Origin: DMER64 sp964554535
GTDB lineage: Bacteria; Bacteroidota; Bacteroidia; Bacteroidales; UBA932
Assembly: GCA_964554535.1 (NCBI GenBank)
Contig: CAZKPB010000010.1
Location: forward strand, 19,636-83,635
Length of the DNA stretch: 64,000 bases
Direction of reading: 5' to 3'
Part shown: positions 52,414 through 61,786 of the stretch, in pieces
How the letters are laid out: each line of letters opens with the position of its first letter
Position numbering within the stretch: position 1 is the stretch's first letter
Translations under genes and position numbers: made by a program
The notes under the pieces: generated by a model
What the model saw: only the letters and a program-made list of their open reading frames with translations
Databases searched by the model: none
What the model was told of the DNA's origin: nothing

Positions 52414-54156
52414 TCAGACGATTTCTTCCCGGGCCTTGATATCCTTGATGCGCAACTGGATGTTGGCTATACCGCGGTAGTAGTTTTCAGCCACCGAATA
52501 GCAGATGTCCACGGGATTACCGCTCTGCATATGGTCAAAATGCTGACTCTGGTTAAAGGCTATGGCCGATATGGGACGGTAAGGCTCGTCTTCCTGAATC
52601 AATTCCAGTTTCAAATGGCCGGCATCAGTACCCACCAGACGGCCGTTCCCGTTGTCGTACACGTTTTCCGTAATAAAGACGGGGGACAGGTTACCCGGTC
52701 CAAAGGGCTGGAACTGCTTTAACAAGCGGAAAAATTTGGGAGTTATCTGTTTGAAATCCAAATAAGTGTCTATATTTACCAACGGCGTGAGCAAATCAGA
52801 ATTTTTTTCCGCTTCGGCGGCCACAATGGCTTCAAACCGCTGGCAGAATGCTGAAAAATGCGCCTCATTCATGGTAAGCCCCACCGCATACTTGTGCCCC
52901 CCGAAGTCTTCGAGCAGGTCGGAACAACTTTCAATGGCCGCATACAGATCAAAATCCGGAATGGTACGCGCCGACCCGATAATCAGTCCGTTGTTGGATT
53001 TGGTAAGAATTACCGTGGGACGGTAATAACTTTCCACCATACGCGAGGCCACAATGGCCACCACCCCCACATGCCAGTTGGCATTGTACAGAACGGTGGA
53101 TTTGCGCTCGTCCATATGAGGAATGTCCCGCATCATGCCCAGCGCTTCCTGGGTGATTTCCCGATCAATGTTCTTGCGGGCGTTGTTACGGGTATTAATT
53201 TCCTGCCCCATCTGATAGGCTTCCTCGTCCGTGGTGGAGGTCAGCAGAGCTACAGCGGTTTTGGCGGATTCCATGCGGCCGGCGGCATTGATGCGCGGCC
53301 CTATTTTGAATACGATGTCGTCAATGGTAATCTGATGTTTTTCCAGACCGGCCAGTTTGATAACCGACTTGAGCCCCTTGCGCGGAGATTCATTCAGCTG
53401 CTTGAGACCGAAGTGCGCCAAAATACGGTTTTCTCCGGTAATGGACACCAGGTCCGTGGCTATGCTGACGGCCAAAAGGTCCAAAAAAGGATACAACTCG
53501 GCCAGCGGAATGCCGCGGCGCAGGCAATACGCCTGCATCATCTTGAATCCTATCCCGCAACCGCTCAACTCATCAAAAGGATAATGACAGTCGGCGCGTT
53601 TGGGATCCAGCACCGCTACGGCGCAAGGCAGGACTTCCCCTGCCAGATGGTGGTCACATATAATGATATCTAAGCCCTTCTCCCGTGCATAGGCTACCGA
53701 TGCCGTATTTTTGATGCCGCAGTCCAGGGCAATGAGGAGCGTGCAGCCTTCGGCCAAGGCGCGGTCCACTCCTTCTTCCGAAATGCCCGAACCCTCGTCC
53801 TCACGGGTGGGAATATCATAGGACACCATGGGGGTTTCCTTGCGTATAAAAGAATATACCAACGCCACCGCGGTCACGCCGTCCACGTCATAGTCACCGT
53901 AAACTCGTATTTTTTCACTTTCCTTTATGGCGGCCACAAGACGCGACACAGCCCGGTCCATGTCTTTCATCAAGAAAGGATCGTGCAGATTTTCCAATTG
54001 AGGACGGAAAAAACTTTTTGCCTGGTCAAACGACTTGATATTACGCTGCACCAACAGATTGGCCAAAGCCTGGTCCACCCCCAATTCGGCCGCCAACTGC
54101 CTTACCAGGGCGGGATTTCCCGGTTCGCGTACTATCCATTTTTTATCTAGCGCCAT
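52414..54156 (-). CDS. recJ: Single-stranded-DNA-specific exonuclease RecJ
   Basis: A 580-residue 5'-3' exonuclease. The DHH phosphoesterase motifs are YGDYDVDGVTAVAL (about 81-94), ALDCGIKN, IICDHHLAGE and the DHHA1 part with GGHKYAVGLTM. The N-terminal sequence KWIVREPGNPALV and OB-type C terminus are normal. It converges on parC with a 14-base gap. Confidence 0.95.
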   Translation of the reverse strand: MALDKKWIVREPGNPALVRQLAAELGVDQALANLLVQRNIKSFDQAKSFFRPQLENLHDPFLMKDMDRAVSRLVAAIKESEKIRVYGDYDVDGVTAVALVYSFIRKETPMVSYDIPTREDEGSGISEEGVDRALAEGCTLLIALDCGIKNTASVAYAREKGLDIIICDHHLAGEVLPCAVAVLDPKRADCHYPFDELSGCGIGFKMMQAYCLRRGIPLAELYPFLDLLAVSIATDLVSITGENRILAHFGLKQLNESPRKGLKSVIKLAGLEKHQITIDDIVFKIGPRINAAGRMESAKTAVALLTSTTDEEAYQMGQEINTRNNARKNIDREITQEALGMMRDIPHMDERKSTVLYNANWHVGVVAIVASRMVESYYRPTVILTKSNNGLIIGSARTIPDFDLYAAIESCSDLLEDFGGHKYAVGLTMNEAHFSAFCQRFEAIVAAEAEKNSDLLTPLVNIDTYLDFKQITPKFFRLLKQFQPFGPGNLSPVFITENVYDNGNGRLVGTDAGHLKLELIQEDEPYRPISAIAFNQSQHFDHMQSGNPVDICYSVAENYYRGIANIQLRIKDIKAREEIV

Positions 54157-54166
54157 AATTAACCCT

Positions 54167-54174
54167 CAAAGGTA
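54167..54174 (-). promoter_or_regulatory. -7 promoter element for recJ
   Basis: On the minus strand TACCTTTG, ending ten bases before the recJ ATG; the predicted leader would be only a few bases. Confidence 0.55.
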
Positions 54175-54207
54175 AAAAATTTTATCCGTACCTCGGTAAA
54201 AAATGCC

Positions 54208-54215
54208 TATTTTTG
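54208..54215 (+). promoter_or_regulatory. -7 promoter element for lysS
   Basis: TATTTTTG fits TAnnTTTG, 31 bases before the lysS ATG. Confidence 0.6.
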
Positions 54216-54246
54216 TCAAATAGCTAATTAAGGAAATTTACCTGAC

Positions 54247-55755
54247 ATGGAAAATACTCGTTACAGTGAACAAGAGATTATCAGGCGCAACGCCTTGAAA
54301 GAATTGGAGCGCCTGAATATTGAAGCATATCCTGCCGCACAATATCCGGTAGACACTACCGCTGCGCAAATTATTAATGAATACAACGCGGAAAAAGGCA
54401 ATTTTTCCCAAGTCACCATTGCCGGACGCATCATGAGCCGGCGCATAATGGGTGCCGCCGCCTTTATGGTACTTCAGGACCATACCGGGAAAATCCAAGT
54501 ATACGTAAAGCGTGATGAAATCTGCCCCACGGAAGACAAGACCATGTACAACACCGTATTCAAAAAATTGCTGGACATTGGGGATATTGTAGGTATAAAA
54601 GGTTATGCCTTTATCACCCAGACCGGAGAAACCACGGTACACGCCAAGGAACTGACCCTGCTCAGCAAATCTTTACGCGTACTTCCCATAGTCAAGGAAA
54701 AAGAAGGCCAGACCTACGACGCTTTTACCGACGCCGAACAACGCTACCGCATGCGTTACGTGGACCTTATTGTAAACCCGCAGGTACGCGACACTTTTGT
54801 CAAACGTACGCAGATTGTCAACACCATGAGGGATTTCTTTAACGAACACGGATACCTGGAAGTAGACACCCCCATTCTGCAATCCATCCCGGGCGGTGCC
54901 AACGCCCGTCCCTTTGTGACTCACCACAACGCATTGGATATTCCGCTTTACCTGCGCATTGCAAACGAACTGTATCTCAAGCGCCTTATCGTGGGCGGAT
55001 TCCCGGGCGTATATGAATTTTCCCGCAATTTCCGCAATGAAGGTATGGACCGCACCCACAATCCCGAGTTTACCTGTATGGAAATATACGTAGCCTACAA
55101 AGACTACTTCTGGATGATGAACTTTACGGAAGAAATGCTGGAACGCATAGCCACCGCACTGCACGGCACCACCGTAGTACCCATCGGGGACAAACAGGTG
55201 GATTTCAAACGCCCCTACCGCCGTCTGCCTTTGCTGGACGCCATAAAAGAGTATGCGGGAGTAGACGTCAGCGGAATGGATGAAGACCAGCTCCGCAAAA
55301 CCTGTCAGGGCCTCAAGGTTCCCGTCAGTCCCAGCATGGGAGCCGGCAAAATGATTGACGAACTGTTCGGCACTTTCTGTGAAGCACATCTTATCCAGCC
55401 CACCTTTATCATCGACTATCCCAAATCCATGTCGCCCCTGACCAAGAAACACCGCTCCATAGAAGGTCTTACGGAACGCTTTGAACTTTTTGTCAACGGC
55501 AAGGAGCTGGCCAACGCCTACTCGGAACTTAACGATCCGATAGACCAGCTGGAACGTTTCCAGGACCAACTCAAACTGCAGGAACGCGGGGACGACGAAG
55601 CCATGTACATAGATATGGACTTTGTCCGCGCCCTGGAATACGGGATGCCCCCCACTTCGGGCATGGGTATAGGGATGGACCGTCTGGCCATGTTCATGAC
55701 CAATTCGCCCAGTATTCAGGACGTGTTGTTCTTCCCTCAAATGAGACCCGAATAA
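54247..55755 (+). CDS. lysS: Lysyl-tRNA synthetase, class II
   Basis: A 502-residue enzyme charging tRNA-Lys. The N-terminal OB-fold anticodon-binding domain (about 55-150, with VTIAGRIMSRRIMGAAAF) is followed by the class II core: motif 2 FRNEGMDRTHNPEFTCME and motif 3 GMGIGMDRLAMFMTN. It ends soon after the core; the extra C-terminal region seen in some Bacteroides LysS of about 575 residues is missing. First gene of lysS-SpoU-thioredoxin-ssb. Confidence 0.96.
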   Translation: MENTRYSEQEIIRRNALKELERLNIEAYPAAQYPVDTTAAQIINEYNAEKGNFSQVTIAGRIMSRRIMGAAAFMVLQDHTGKIQVYVKRDEICPTEDKTMYNTVFKKLLDIGDIVGIKGYAFITQTGETTVHAKELTLLSKSLRVLPIVKEKEGQTYDAFTDAEQRYRMRYVDLIVNPQVRDTFVKRTQIVNTMRDFFNEHGYLEVDTPILQSIPGGANARPFVTHHNALDIPLYLRIANELYLKRLIVGGFPGVYEFSRNFRNEGMDRTHNPEFTCMEIYVAYKDYFWMMNFTEEMLERIATALHGTTVVPIGDKQVDFKRPYRRLPLLDAIKEYAGVDVSGMDEDQLRKTCQGLKVPVSPSMGAGKMIDELFGTFCEAHLIQPTFIIDYPKSMSPLTKKHRSIEGLTERFELFVNGKELANAYSELNDPIDQLERFQDQLKLQERGDDEAMYIDMDFVRALEYGMPPTSGMGIGMDRLAMFMTNSPSIQDVLFFPQMRPE

Positions 55756-55765
55756 TTTCCGTCTT

Positions 55766-56566
55766 ATGATCACCTCTGCGCAAAATCCCAGAATAAAGGC
55801 CCTGGCCCAACTTATGGACAAATCCCGCAAGCGCCGGGAAGAAGGGCTGTTTGTCATTGAGGGATTACGCGAGGCGGGCATCGCCCTGCAAAGCGGGTAC
55901 CGAATGCAGTGTCTGTACTATTGCCCGGACATTTTGCCCGACCCGTTCCGTCACCTGCCTTCCCTGCCGGCCGACACCCCTGCCGAGGCGCTCAGCGCGG
56001 CCGTATATGAAAAACTTGCCTATAGGGGTACCACGGAAGGGGTGCTGGCCGTTTTTCACGAACACCCCATGAGCCTGGAGGACATTCCCCTCAATGAAGC
56101 GCCATTGGTCATTGTACTGGAAGGAGTGGAAAAACCCGGGAACCTGGGTGCCATATTACGCACGGCCGATGCCGCCGGCGCCAGTGCCGTGCTTCTGTGC
56201 GATCCCCTGACCGACCTGTACAATCCCAACACCATCCGCGCCTCGCTGGGCTGCCTGTTCAGCGTGCCGACCGTCACCTGTACCAATGAACAAGCGTGCT
56301 CATGGCTTAATCACCACGGTTTTTTAACCGTAGCCGCCAATTGCCAGGCCACACAGGGCTACTATCAGTGCGACCTTACCGGACCCACCGCCTTTATCAT
56401 GGGTACGGAAGACAAAGGATTGGGACCCTTCTGGCGCCAACAGGCGCTCCGGAACATCAAAATTCCCATGCTGGGGCGCATAGATTCCCTCAATGTATCG
56501 GTAGCCACGGCTGTCCTTTGCTTTGAAGCGGTACGTCAGCGCGCCGAAAGAAACAATATAATATAG
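55766..56566 (+). CDS. SpoU/TrmH-family RNA 2'-O-methyltransferase
   Basis: A 266-residue SPOUT methyltransferase with an N-terminal substrate-binding domain (MITSAQNPRIKALAQL, RKRREEGLFVIEGLRE). The three SpoU motifs are NLGAILRTADAAG, IMGTEDKGLG and LNVSVATAVLC, which form the knotted SAM site. It probably methylates a ribose in rRNA or tRNA; the exact target is not deducible. Lies ten bases after lysS. Confidence 0.88.
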   Translation: MITSAQNPRIKALAQLMDKSRKRREEGLFVIEGLREAGIALQSGYRMQCLYYCPDILPDPFRHLPSLPADTPAEALSAAVYEKLAYRGTTEGVLAVFHEHPMSLEDIPLNEAPLVIVLEGVEKPGNLGAILRTADAAGASAVLLCDPLTDLYNPNTIRASLGCLFSVPTVTCTNEQACSWLNHHGFLTVAANCQATQGYYQCDLTGPTAFIMGTEDKGLGPFWRQQALRNIKIPMLGRIDSLNVSVATAVLCFEAVRQRAERNNII

Positions 56567-56571
56567 TCATT

Positions 56572-57081
56572 ATGAAACTCTTGTTTGCTTTTACCGCCTG
56601 CCTTTTACTTCTGGGCACCGCCTCGTGCCATAAACACGAAGCCACCAACGACGGAGGTGAGGGCTCCCTGCTGCAAATTGGAGACCGGATTCCTTCTGAC
56701 AACAAGATTACTAATCCCGCCCTGGAATACAATGCCATTGGCAAAGTGGCCCTGGTGGTATTCTTTTCTCCGGGTTGCCCCTTCTGCGTCCGCTCTATGG
56801 GAGACATACAAAAAATCTGGTCAGACTTTGGCACCCGCGACGACTTCTATCTCATGTGTTTGGAAATCAATGGAGTGGCCTTTGAGCCTTATATGATGGA
56901 AAATGGATACACCTTTCCCGCACAGGACGATTCGTTCCAGACTATCTTCCACACGTATGCCACTCAAAGCATACCTCGTTTCTTCCTCTTTAACAAAGCC
57001 GGATTTCTGGCATGGCAGGGTACGGGATTCCGGGAGGACCGCGAGGAAACGCTCCGTCTAGAAATCAATAAATTACTCTAA
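56572..57081 (+). CDS. Thioredoxin-fold (TlpA-like) exported protein
   Basis: A 169-residue protein with an N-terminal hydrophobic signal (MKLLFAFTACLLLLGTASC). C19 may be a lipidation site, although the residues before it (TAS) are not a classic lipobox. The mature part is a thioredoxin fold with redox site C69-P-F-C72 in FFSPGCPFCVRS and the cis-Pro region SIPRFFLFNKAG. It probably acts as a thiol oxidoreductase in the periplasm. Its place between a SpoU methyltransferase and ssb gives no functional hint. Confidence 0.8.
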   Translation: MKLLFAFTACLLLLGTASCHKHEATNDGGEGSLLQIGDRIPSDNKITNPALEYNAIGKVALVVFFSPGCPFCVRSMGDIQKIWSDFGTRDDFYLMCLEINGVAFEPYMMENGYTFPAQDDSFQTIFHTYATQSIPRFFLFNKAGFLAWQGTGFREDREETLRLEINKLL

Positions 57082-57086
57082 CAGAT

Positions 57087-57578
57087 ATGCTTAACAAAGT
57101 AATGCTCATAGGGAACGTAGGGAAAGATCCCGAAATTCGCCATTTAGAAAGCGGCGTAGCCGTTGCCACCGTAACACTGGCCACATCGGAAAGATACAAA
57201 GACCGCAACACCGGAGAAACCAAAGAACAAACCGAATGGCATAGCATTGTAATGTGGCGCCAACTGGCGGACGTAGCCGAACGCTACATCCGCAAGGGCA
57301 CCCAGATTTATGTGGAAGGGAAACTGCGGACTCGCAGTTGGGATGACCCGCAGGGGCAAAAACGCTACATCACCGAGATTGTGGCCGACACGGTACAACT
57401 GCTGGGCAAACGCGGGGATAACCCCGCCTCGGCAAATAGCCAGCCGCTCCAAAGCGCCGCTGTGCGTCAGGCCGCCACTCCGATGCCGGTTCAAGGTTCC
57501 ACCACCGCCCCAATCCAAACTCCCGCGCAACCGCAGGAATTTGAACTGACCAGCGAGGAAGACGACCTTCCGTTCTAG
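57087..57578 (+). CDS. ssb: Single-stranded DNA-binding protein
   Basis: A 163-residue SSB. An OB-fold (about 1-107: KVMLIGNVGKDPEIRHLESG, TEWHSIVMWRQLADVAERYI, GTQIYVEGKLRTRSW) is followed by a Pro/Gln/Ala-rich linker and the acidic tip EEDDLPF, which binds partner proteins. It lies five bases after the thioredoxin-fold gene and converges on an MFS gene six bases later. Confidence 0.96.
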   Translation: MLNKVMLIGNVGKDPEIRHLESGVAVATVTLATSERYKDRNTGETKEQTEWHSIVMWRQLADVAERYIRKGTQIYVEGKLRTRSWDDPQGQKRYITEIVADTVQLLGKRGDNPASANSQPLQSAAVRQAATPMPVQGSTTAPIQTPAQPQEFELTSEEDDLPF

Positions 57579-57584
57579 AAGACT

Positions 57585-58991
57585 CTATTGAGCCTTGCGG
57601 GCCTTGTTGGGAACATCCAGTTTCAACTGGGGGTTCTTGCGGGACGATCGGTTCAAAAACACGGACACCGTAATGGCCACTGCGGCCAGTGCAATAAACA
57701 GGTATTCCGCCTTTACCGCTGCCGCCACTTCGTTGGCGGCGTTGTTTTGTATAATCCTGCCCACAAAGATGGGTACCAACAACATTCCCATATTCTGAAT
57801 CCAGTAAATGAGGGAATACGCTGTACCCAGGTTTTTCTCGGGAATGATTTTGGGAACCGACGGCCACATAGCGGCCGGTACCAGCGAGTAACCCACACCC
57901 AGGATGGCTATGCCCGTATACCCGAACACCGGGGCTCCCGGAGCAAAGGCAATAATCAGATGAGCCGCCAGCACCATACAGGAACCCACTATCATCAGAC
58001 GGGTAGCCCTGCCCCTGAAGTCTACCAGAAAGCCAAAAAGGGGAGTGAACACCATAGTGCAGAACGGGATCATGGACACCATCCACGAGGCAATGTCATC
58101 GTCAATGGAAAACCGGGGAATGATAATGGACGTGGCAAAACGGCGGAACGATATGATACAGCAGTAGAAAAACACGCACAACAGCGAGACCAGAATAAAA
58201 TGCTTGTTGCCCAATACCTTGAAAATATCGGAGAACTTGAATTTCTCTTCCTCGGCCTTTGGGGCGTTTTCCACGGCAGCCCGCGCAGTCTCCAGCGCAT
58301 CCATCCGACGGTCAAACGCCAGGAAGATAAGCCACACCAGCAATCCGCACGCCAGTAACACCGTACCCACTGCCGCCGGCTTGCTGGTCTGGGCAAAGGG
58401 AATGTGCGTTCCGTCAAGGGCCACTATGCGCGGTACAAGTACCAACGCCACGGCCGTTCCCATACGGGCCACCGCCAACTGCAATCCCATAGCCAGAGCC
58501 ATTTCCTTACCCTTAAACCATTTGGCGATGGAACGGGTTACCGCTACACCGGCAATTTCACTACCCAAACCAAATACGGCACACCCGGCATAGGCCAGCG
58601 CCAAATCGGGCTTTTCAAAAAGTCGGGCGGCAAACGAATAGAACGAACTCTCGTGAAACGCTCGTGAAATGGCGTATAACACCACAAGCGCGCCCCCCAG
58701 CATAAGGCAGACAAACAGCGTGCCCGTAAAGCGCACGCCCCATTTGTCCAGCAACATACCGCAGATAATCAGCCCGCCCCACACACACAACAACGAATAA
58801 GCCCCCCCATAAGCCCCGTAATTGGCCGAGGTCCACGCCAGATCCAACAACTGAGGATTCTTGAAAATGTGACTGATGGTGGTAAACTGGTCGTCAAAGA
58901 AGTACGAGGCAAACATAGGCACGCACAGGCAAAGCAACACCACCCAGCGCACCCACTTGCTATCCTTTAAGGGATGACTCGTCTTGTTCAT
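57585..58991 (-). CDS. MFS transporter (paralogue A)
   Basis: A 468-residue major facilitator protein with about 12 membrane segments. It shares long motifs with the next gene, such as SIAKWFKGKEMALAMGL and WPSVPKII, and AYSLIYWIQN against AYSLIFWIQN. WFKGKE..GLQL..AR.G recalls the animal lysosomal dipeptide carrier MFSD1, so small-peptide export or uptake is a possibility. The substrate is not known. It follows paralogue B by five bases, so the two form one transcript. Confidence 0.83.
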   Translation of the reverse strand: MNKTSHPLKDSKWVRWVVLLCLCVPMFASYFFDDQFTTISHIFKNPQLLDLAWTSANYGAYGGAYSLLCVWGGLIICGMLLDKWGVRFTGTLFVCLMLGGALVVLYAISRAFHESSFYSFAARLFEKPDLALAYAGCAVFGLGSEIAGVAVTRSIAKWFKGKEMALAMGLQLAVARMGTAVALVLVPRIVALDGTHIPFAQTSKPAAVGTVLLACGLLVWLIFLAFDRRMDALETARAAVENAPKAEEEKFKFSDIFKVLGNKHFILVSLLCVFFYCCIISFRRFATSIIIPRFSIDDDIASWMVSMIPFCTMVFTPLFGFLVDFRGRATRLMIVGSCMVLAAHLIIAFAPGAPVFGYTGIAILGVGYSLVPAAMWPSVPKIIPEKNLGTAYSLIYWIQNMGMLLVPIFVGRIIQNNAANEVAAAVKAEYLFIALAAVAITVSVFLNRSSRKNPQLKLDVPNKARKAQ

Positions 58992-58996
58992 AGCCC

Positions 58997-60427
58997 CTAT
59001 TTTTTAATATTGGGCAATTCCAAACCAAAACCTTTTTTCTTGTCTTCTATCTTGAGCCAGACGCCCATCCCCAGGGCAACGACCCCGAAGGAAGCAAAAA
59101 TAAGCATGGACACCGTGTAGTCATAAGCCGGTACCGTAGCCTGTATCCCTTGCGCCAGCTGGGCATTGGCCTGTTCACGCAACTGAGCCACACCCGGATT
59201 GGTGCTGTCCAGTACGTTGCCAATTATCTTTGGAACAAAGCAGAGACCGAAATTCTGGATCCAGAAAATCAGCGAATAAGCACTACCCAAATAACGTTCG
59301 TCAATGATTTTAGGCACACTGGGCCACAAAGCGGCGGGGACCAGGGAGAAAGAAACGCCGAGCACCACAATGATGAGCAACGCAAACCATTCTTTGGGAT
59401 AAGCCGGTAGCGCCAGCGCAAAAGCCAGGTGGCAAATAATCATGATCAACGCCCCGTACAGGAGCATGGAAGCGCCCTTGCCCTTATGGTCAATAAACGA
59501 GCCCAGGAACGGAGTCAGTACCATCGCCAGAATGGGGAACCAGCGGAACAGATTGGCTGCCGTCTCTGTAGGTATGGAAAGGGTGCATTCCAAAAAGTTG
59601 GTGGCATAGCGCTGGAAGGGGAAAATGGCACTATAGTATAGTACGCACAACAAGGCAATGATCCAGAACATCTTGCTGCCAAAAATGTTTTTTATGTCAC
59701 TGATTTTAAATTCTTCCGCAGGCGGCTCATCTCCGCGGGCATCTCCGATCTGACGGTCCAATTTGGTATCCATCACGTTGAACACCAAAAAATTGATAAG
59801 CCCAATCAGCAACAATACCGTACAAAAGGCAATAGGGGCTACCACCGAACCGTTAAATTTGTTGGCAATAAACGGAGACAGTGAAAGCACAGCAAACACG
59901 CCCAGACGGGCAATAGCCATCTCCAACCCCATGGCCAGGGCCATTTCCTTGCCCTTAAACCATTTGGCAATGGACTTTGAAACGGTGATACCCGCCATTT
60001 CACAGCCACAACCAAAAATCATAAAGCCTAATGACGCCATCTTGGCACTGCCCGGCAGGGATACCCACCAGGAATTCATCCAGGCACACAATTCCGTTGC
60101 CTGGAACCAGTCACTGATTCCAATATATTTTATGGAAGCACCCACCACCATGATGGAAGCGGACAATGCCCCGGTAAAGCGAATACCGCATTTGTCCAGA
60201 ATAATGCCGGCAACAATAAGGAAGCCGCATACATTCAGAAAATATTCAGAAGCGGCGTAAGTGCCATAACTGCCGGGGGTCCACCCGCGTTGCCCTTCCA
60301 CTAATGTTTGCAGTGGAGACATCACGTCCACAAACATATAGGCAAAAAACATCATCAAGGCAATGAGCAACAAAGCCGCCCAACGTGCCACAAAACTGTC
60401 GTTCAGTAATTTTTTTACTTGAGTCAT
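58997..60427 (-). CDS. MFS transporter (paralogue B)
   Basis: A 476-residue major facilitator protein, about 12 membrane segments, clearly a tandem duplicate of paralogue A at 57585. It carries SKSIAKWFKGKEMALAMGL, ALWPSVPKIIDERYLG and a C-terminal tail KKKGFGLELPNIKK. Its loop near the end (SMLIFASFGV region) is preceded by an extra insert of about 30 residues (PGVAQLREQANAQLAQ) that A lacks. It is divergent from purA. The two may work singly or as a pair. Confidence 0.83.
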   Translation of the reverse strand: MTQVKKLLNDSFVARWAALLLIALMMFFAYMFVDVMSPLQTLVEGQRGWTPGSYGTYAASEYFLNVCGFLIVAGIILDKCGIRFTGALSASIMVVGASIKYIGISDWFQATELCAWMNSWWVSLPGSAKMASLGFMIFGCGCEMAGITVSKSIAKWFKGKEMALAMGLEMAIARLGVFAVLSLSPFIANKFNGSVVAPIAFCTVLLLIGLINFLVFNVMDTKLDRQIGDARGDEPPAEEFKISDIKNIFGSKMFWIIALLCVLYYSAIFPFQRYATNFLECTLSIPTETAANLFRWFPILAMVLTPFLGSFIDHKGKGASMLLYGALIMIICHLAFALALPAYPKEWFALLIIVVLGVSFSLVPAALWPSVPKIIDERYLGSAYSLIFWIQNFGLCFVPKIIGNVLDSTNPGVAQLREQANAQLAQGIQATVPAYDYTVSMLIFASFGVVALGMGVWLKIEDKKKGFGLELPNIKK

Positions 60428-60483
60428 AAATATGGAGATTAATATGTGTTTTCAAAAGGTAGGCTAAGGTACAAAAATTTGCG

Positions 60484-60491
60484 TACCTTTG
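60484..60491 (+). promoter_or_regulatory. -7 promoter element for purA
   Basis: TACCTTTG fits TAnnTTTG, 26 bases before the purA ATG. Confidence 0.6.
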
Positions 60492-60517
60492 AGGGCTGTA
60501 GCATAAAAAACATTTAT

Positions 60518-61783
60518 ATGAACGTAGACGTAGTATTAGGTCTCCAATGGGGAGATGAAGGAAAAGGAAAAATTGTAGACGTACTGGCAGACAAATACAA
60601 CTTGATTGCCCGTTTTCAGGGCGGTCCCAACGCCGGTCACTCCCTGCATTTTGAAGGCAAGTCTTTTGTGTTGCATTCCGTTCCGTCCGGTGTGTTCCGC
60701 GACGACGTAATGAACATCGTAGGCAACGGGGTAGTATTGGATCCCATTATTTTTGAACAGGAATGCCGCGCCATCGAAGCACTCGGTGTCAATGTGAAAG
60801 AACGTGTATGCATTTCCAAGAAAGCCCATCTTATTTTGCCCACACACCGCATCATTGACGCCGCCAGCGAGCAATCCAAGGGAGCCTCAAAGATCGGTTC
60901 CACCCTTAAAGGTATCGGGCCCACCTATATGGACAAGACCGGCCGCAACGGACTTCGCGTGGGAGATACTCTGGCCTCCAATTTCATGGAGCGCTTTTTG
61001 GCACTTACCACAAAGCATTATGCTTTTCTACAACAATTCGATTACACCTATGACTCGGAGATGGACCGTGAAAAATGGCTCAACGCCGTGGAATACATGA
61101 AAGGTTTTTCCATCATTGACGGTGAATACTATCTGAACCGGCGTCTGGAACAAGGCGCCACCGTATTGGCCGAGGGGGCGCAAGGCTCTATGCTTGACAT
61201 TGACTTTGGCGCCTATCCGTTTGTCACCTCTTCTTCCACCACTTGCGCCGGTGCCTGCATCGGCCTGGGAGTGGCCCCGTCACGCATTGGCAACGTCTAT
61301 GGCATTTTCAAGGCATACTGTACTCGTGTGGGCAGCGGTCCCTTCCCTACCGAACTGTTTGACGCCACCGGTGACCAGTTGCGTGAAAAAGGCAACGAAT
61401 TCGGAGCCACCACCGGCCGGCCGCGCCGCACCGGATGGCTGGACCTGGTGGCCCTAAAATACGCCGTGTTCCTCAACGGAATTACCGAACTGATTATGAT
61501 GAAGTCAGACGTGATGGACACGTTCCCCGTCATCAAAGTGGCTACAGCTTATCTGGTAGACGGCGAAAAGACGCAACAAGTTCCGTTTGACACCTACGCA
61601 CAAATCACACCTATATATACGGATTTCCCGGGATGGGAAAAAGACTTGTCCAACGTACGCAATGAAGCTGATTTTCCTCAGCCCTTCAAAAACTACATAC
61701 ACTTCATTGAAGATTTTCTGGGCGTTCCCATAAGAATTGTGTCCCTGGGGCCTGACCGCGACCAAACCGTTGTCAGAAAATAA
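60518..61783 (+). CDS. purA: Adenylosuccinate synthetase
   Basis: A 421-residue enzyme converting IMP, aspartate and GTP to adenylosuccinate. The GTP site is LGLQWGDEGKGKIVDVLA, with FQGGPNAGHSLHF, KGIGPTYMDKTGRNGLRVGD and TTGRPRRTGWLDLV. ATG 60518 (MNVDVVLGLQWGDEG) is set by family length; earlier in-frame Mets overlap the promoter. Dxs follows after three bases. Confidence 0.96.
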   Translation: MNVDVVLGLQWGDEGKGKIVDVLADKYNLIARFQGGPNAGHSLHFEGKSFVLHSVPSGVFRDDVMNIVGNGVVLDPIIFEQECRAIEALGVNVKERVCISKKAHLILPTHRIIDAASEQSKGASKIGSTLKGIGPTYMDKTGRNGLRVGDTLASNFMERFLALTTKHYAFLQQFDYTYDSEMDREKWLNAVEYMKGFSIIDGEYYLNRRLEQGATVLAEGAQGSMLDIDFGAYPFVTSSSTTCAGACIGLGVAPSRIGNVYGIFKAYCTRVGSGPFPTELFDATGDQLREKGNEFGATTGRPRRTGWLDLVALKYAVFLNGITELIMMKSDVMDTFPVIKVATAYLVDGEKTQQVPFDTYAQITPIYTDFPGWEKDLSNVRNEADFPQPFKNYIHFIEDFLGVPIRIVSLGPDRDQTVVRK

Positions 61784-61786
61784 GGT

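Noticed and set aside
54673..55881. Minus-strand open frame of 402 codons
   Set aside because: Antisense to lysS, whose class II synthetase motifs are intact; the antisense product looks like nothing known.
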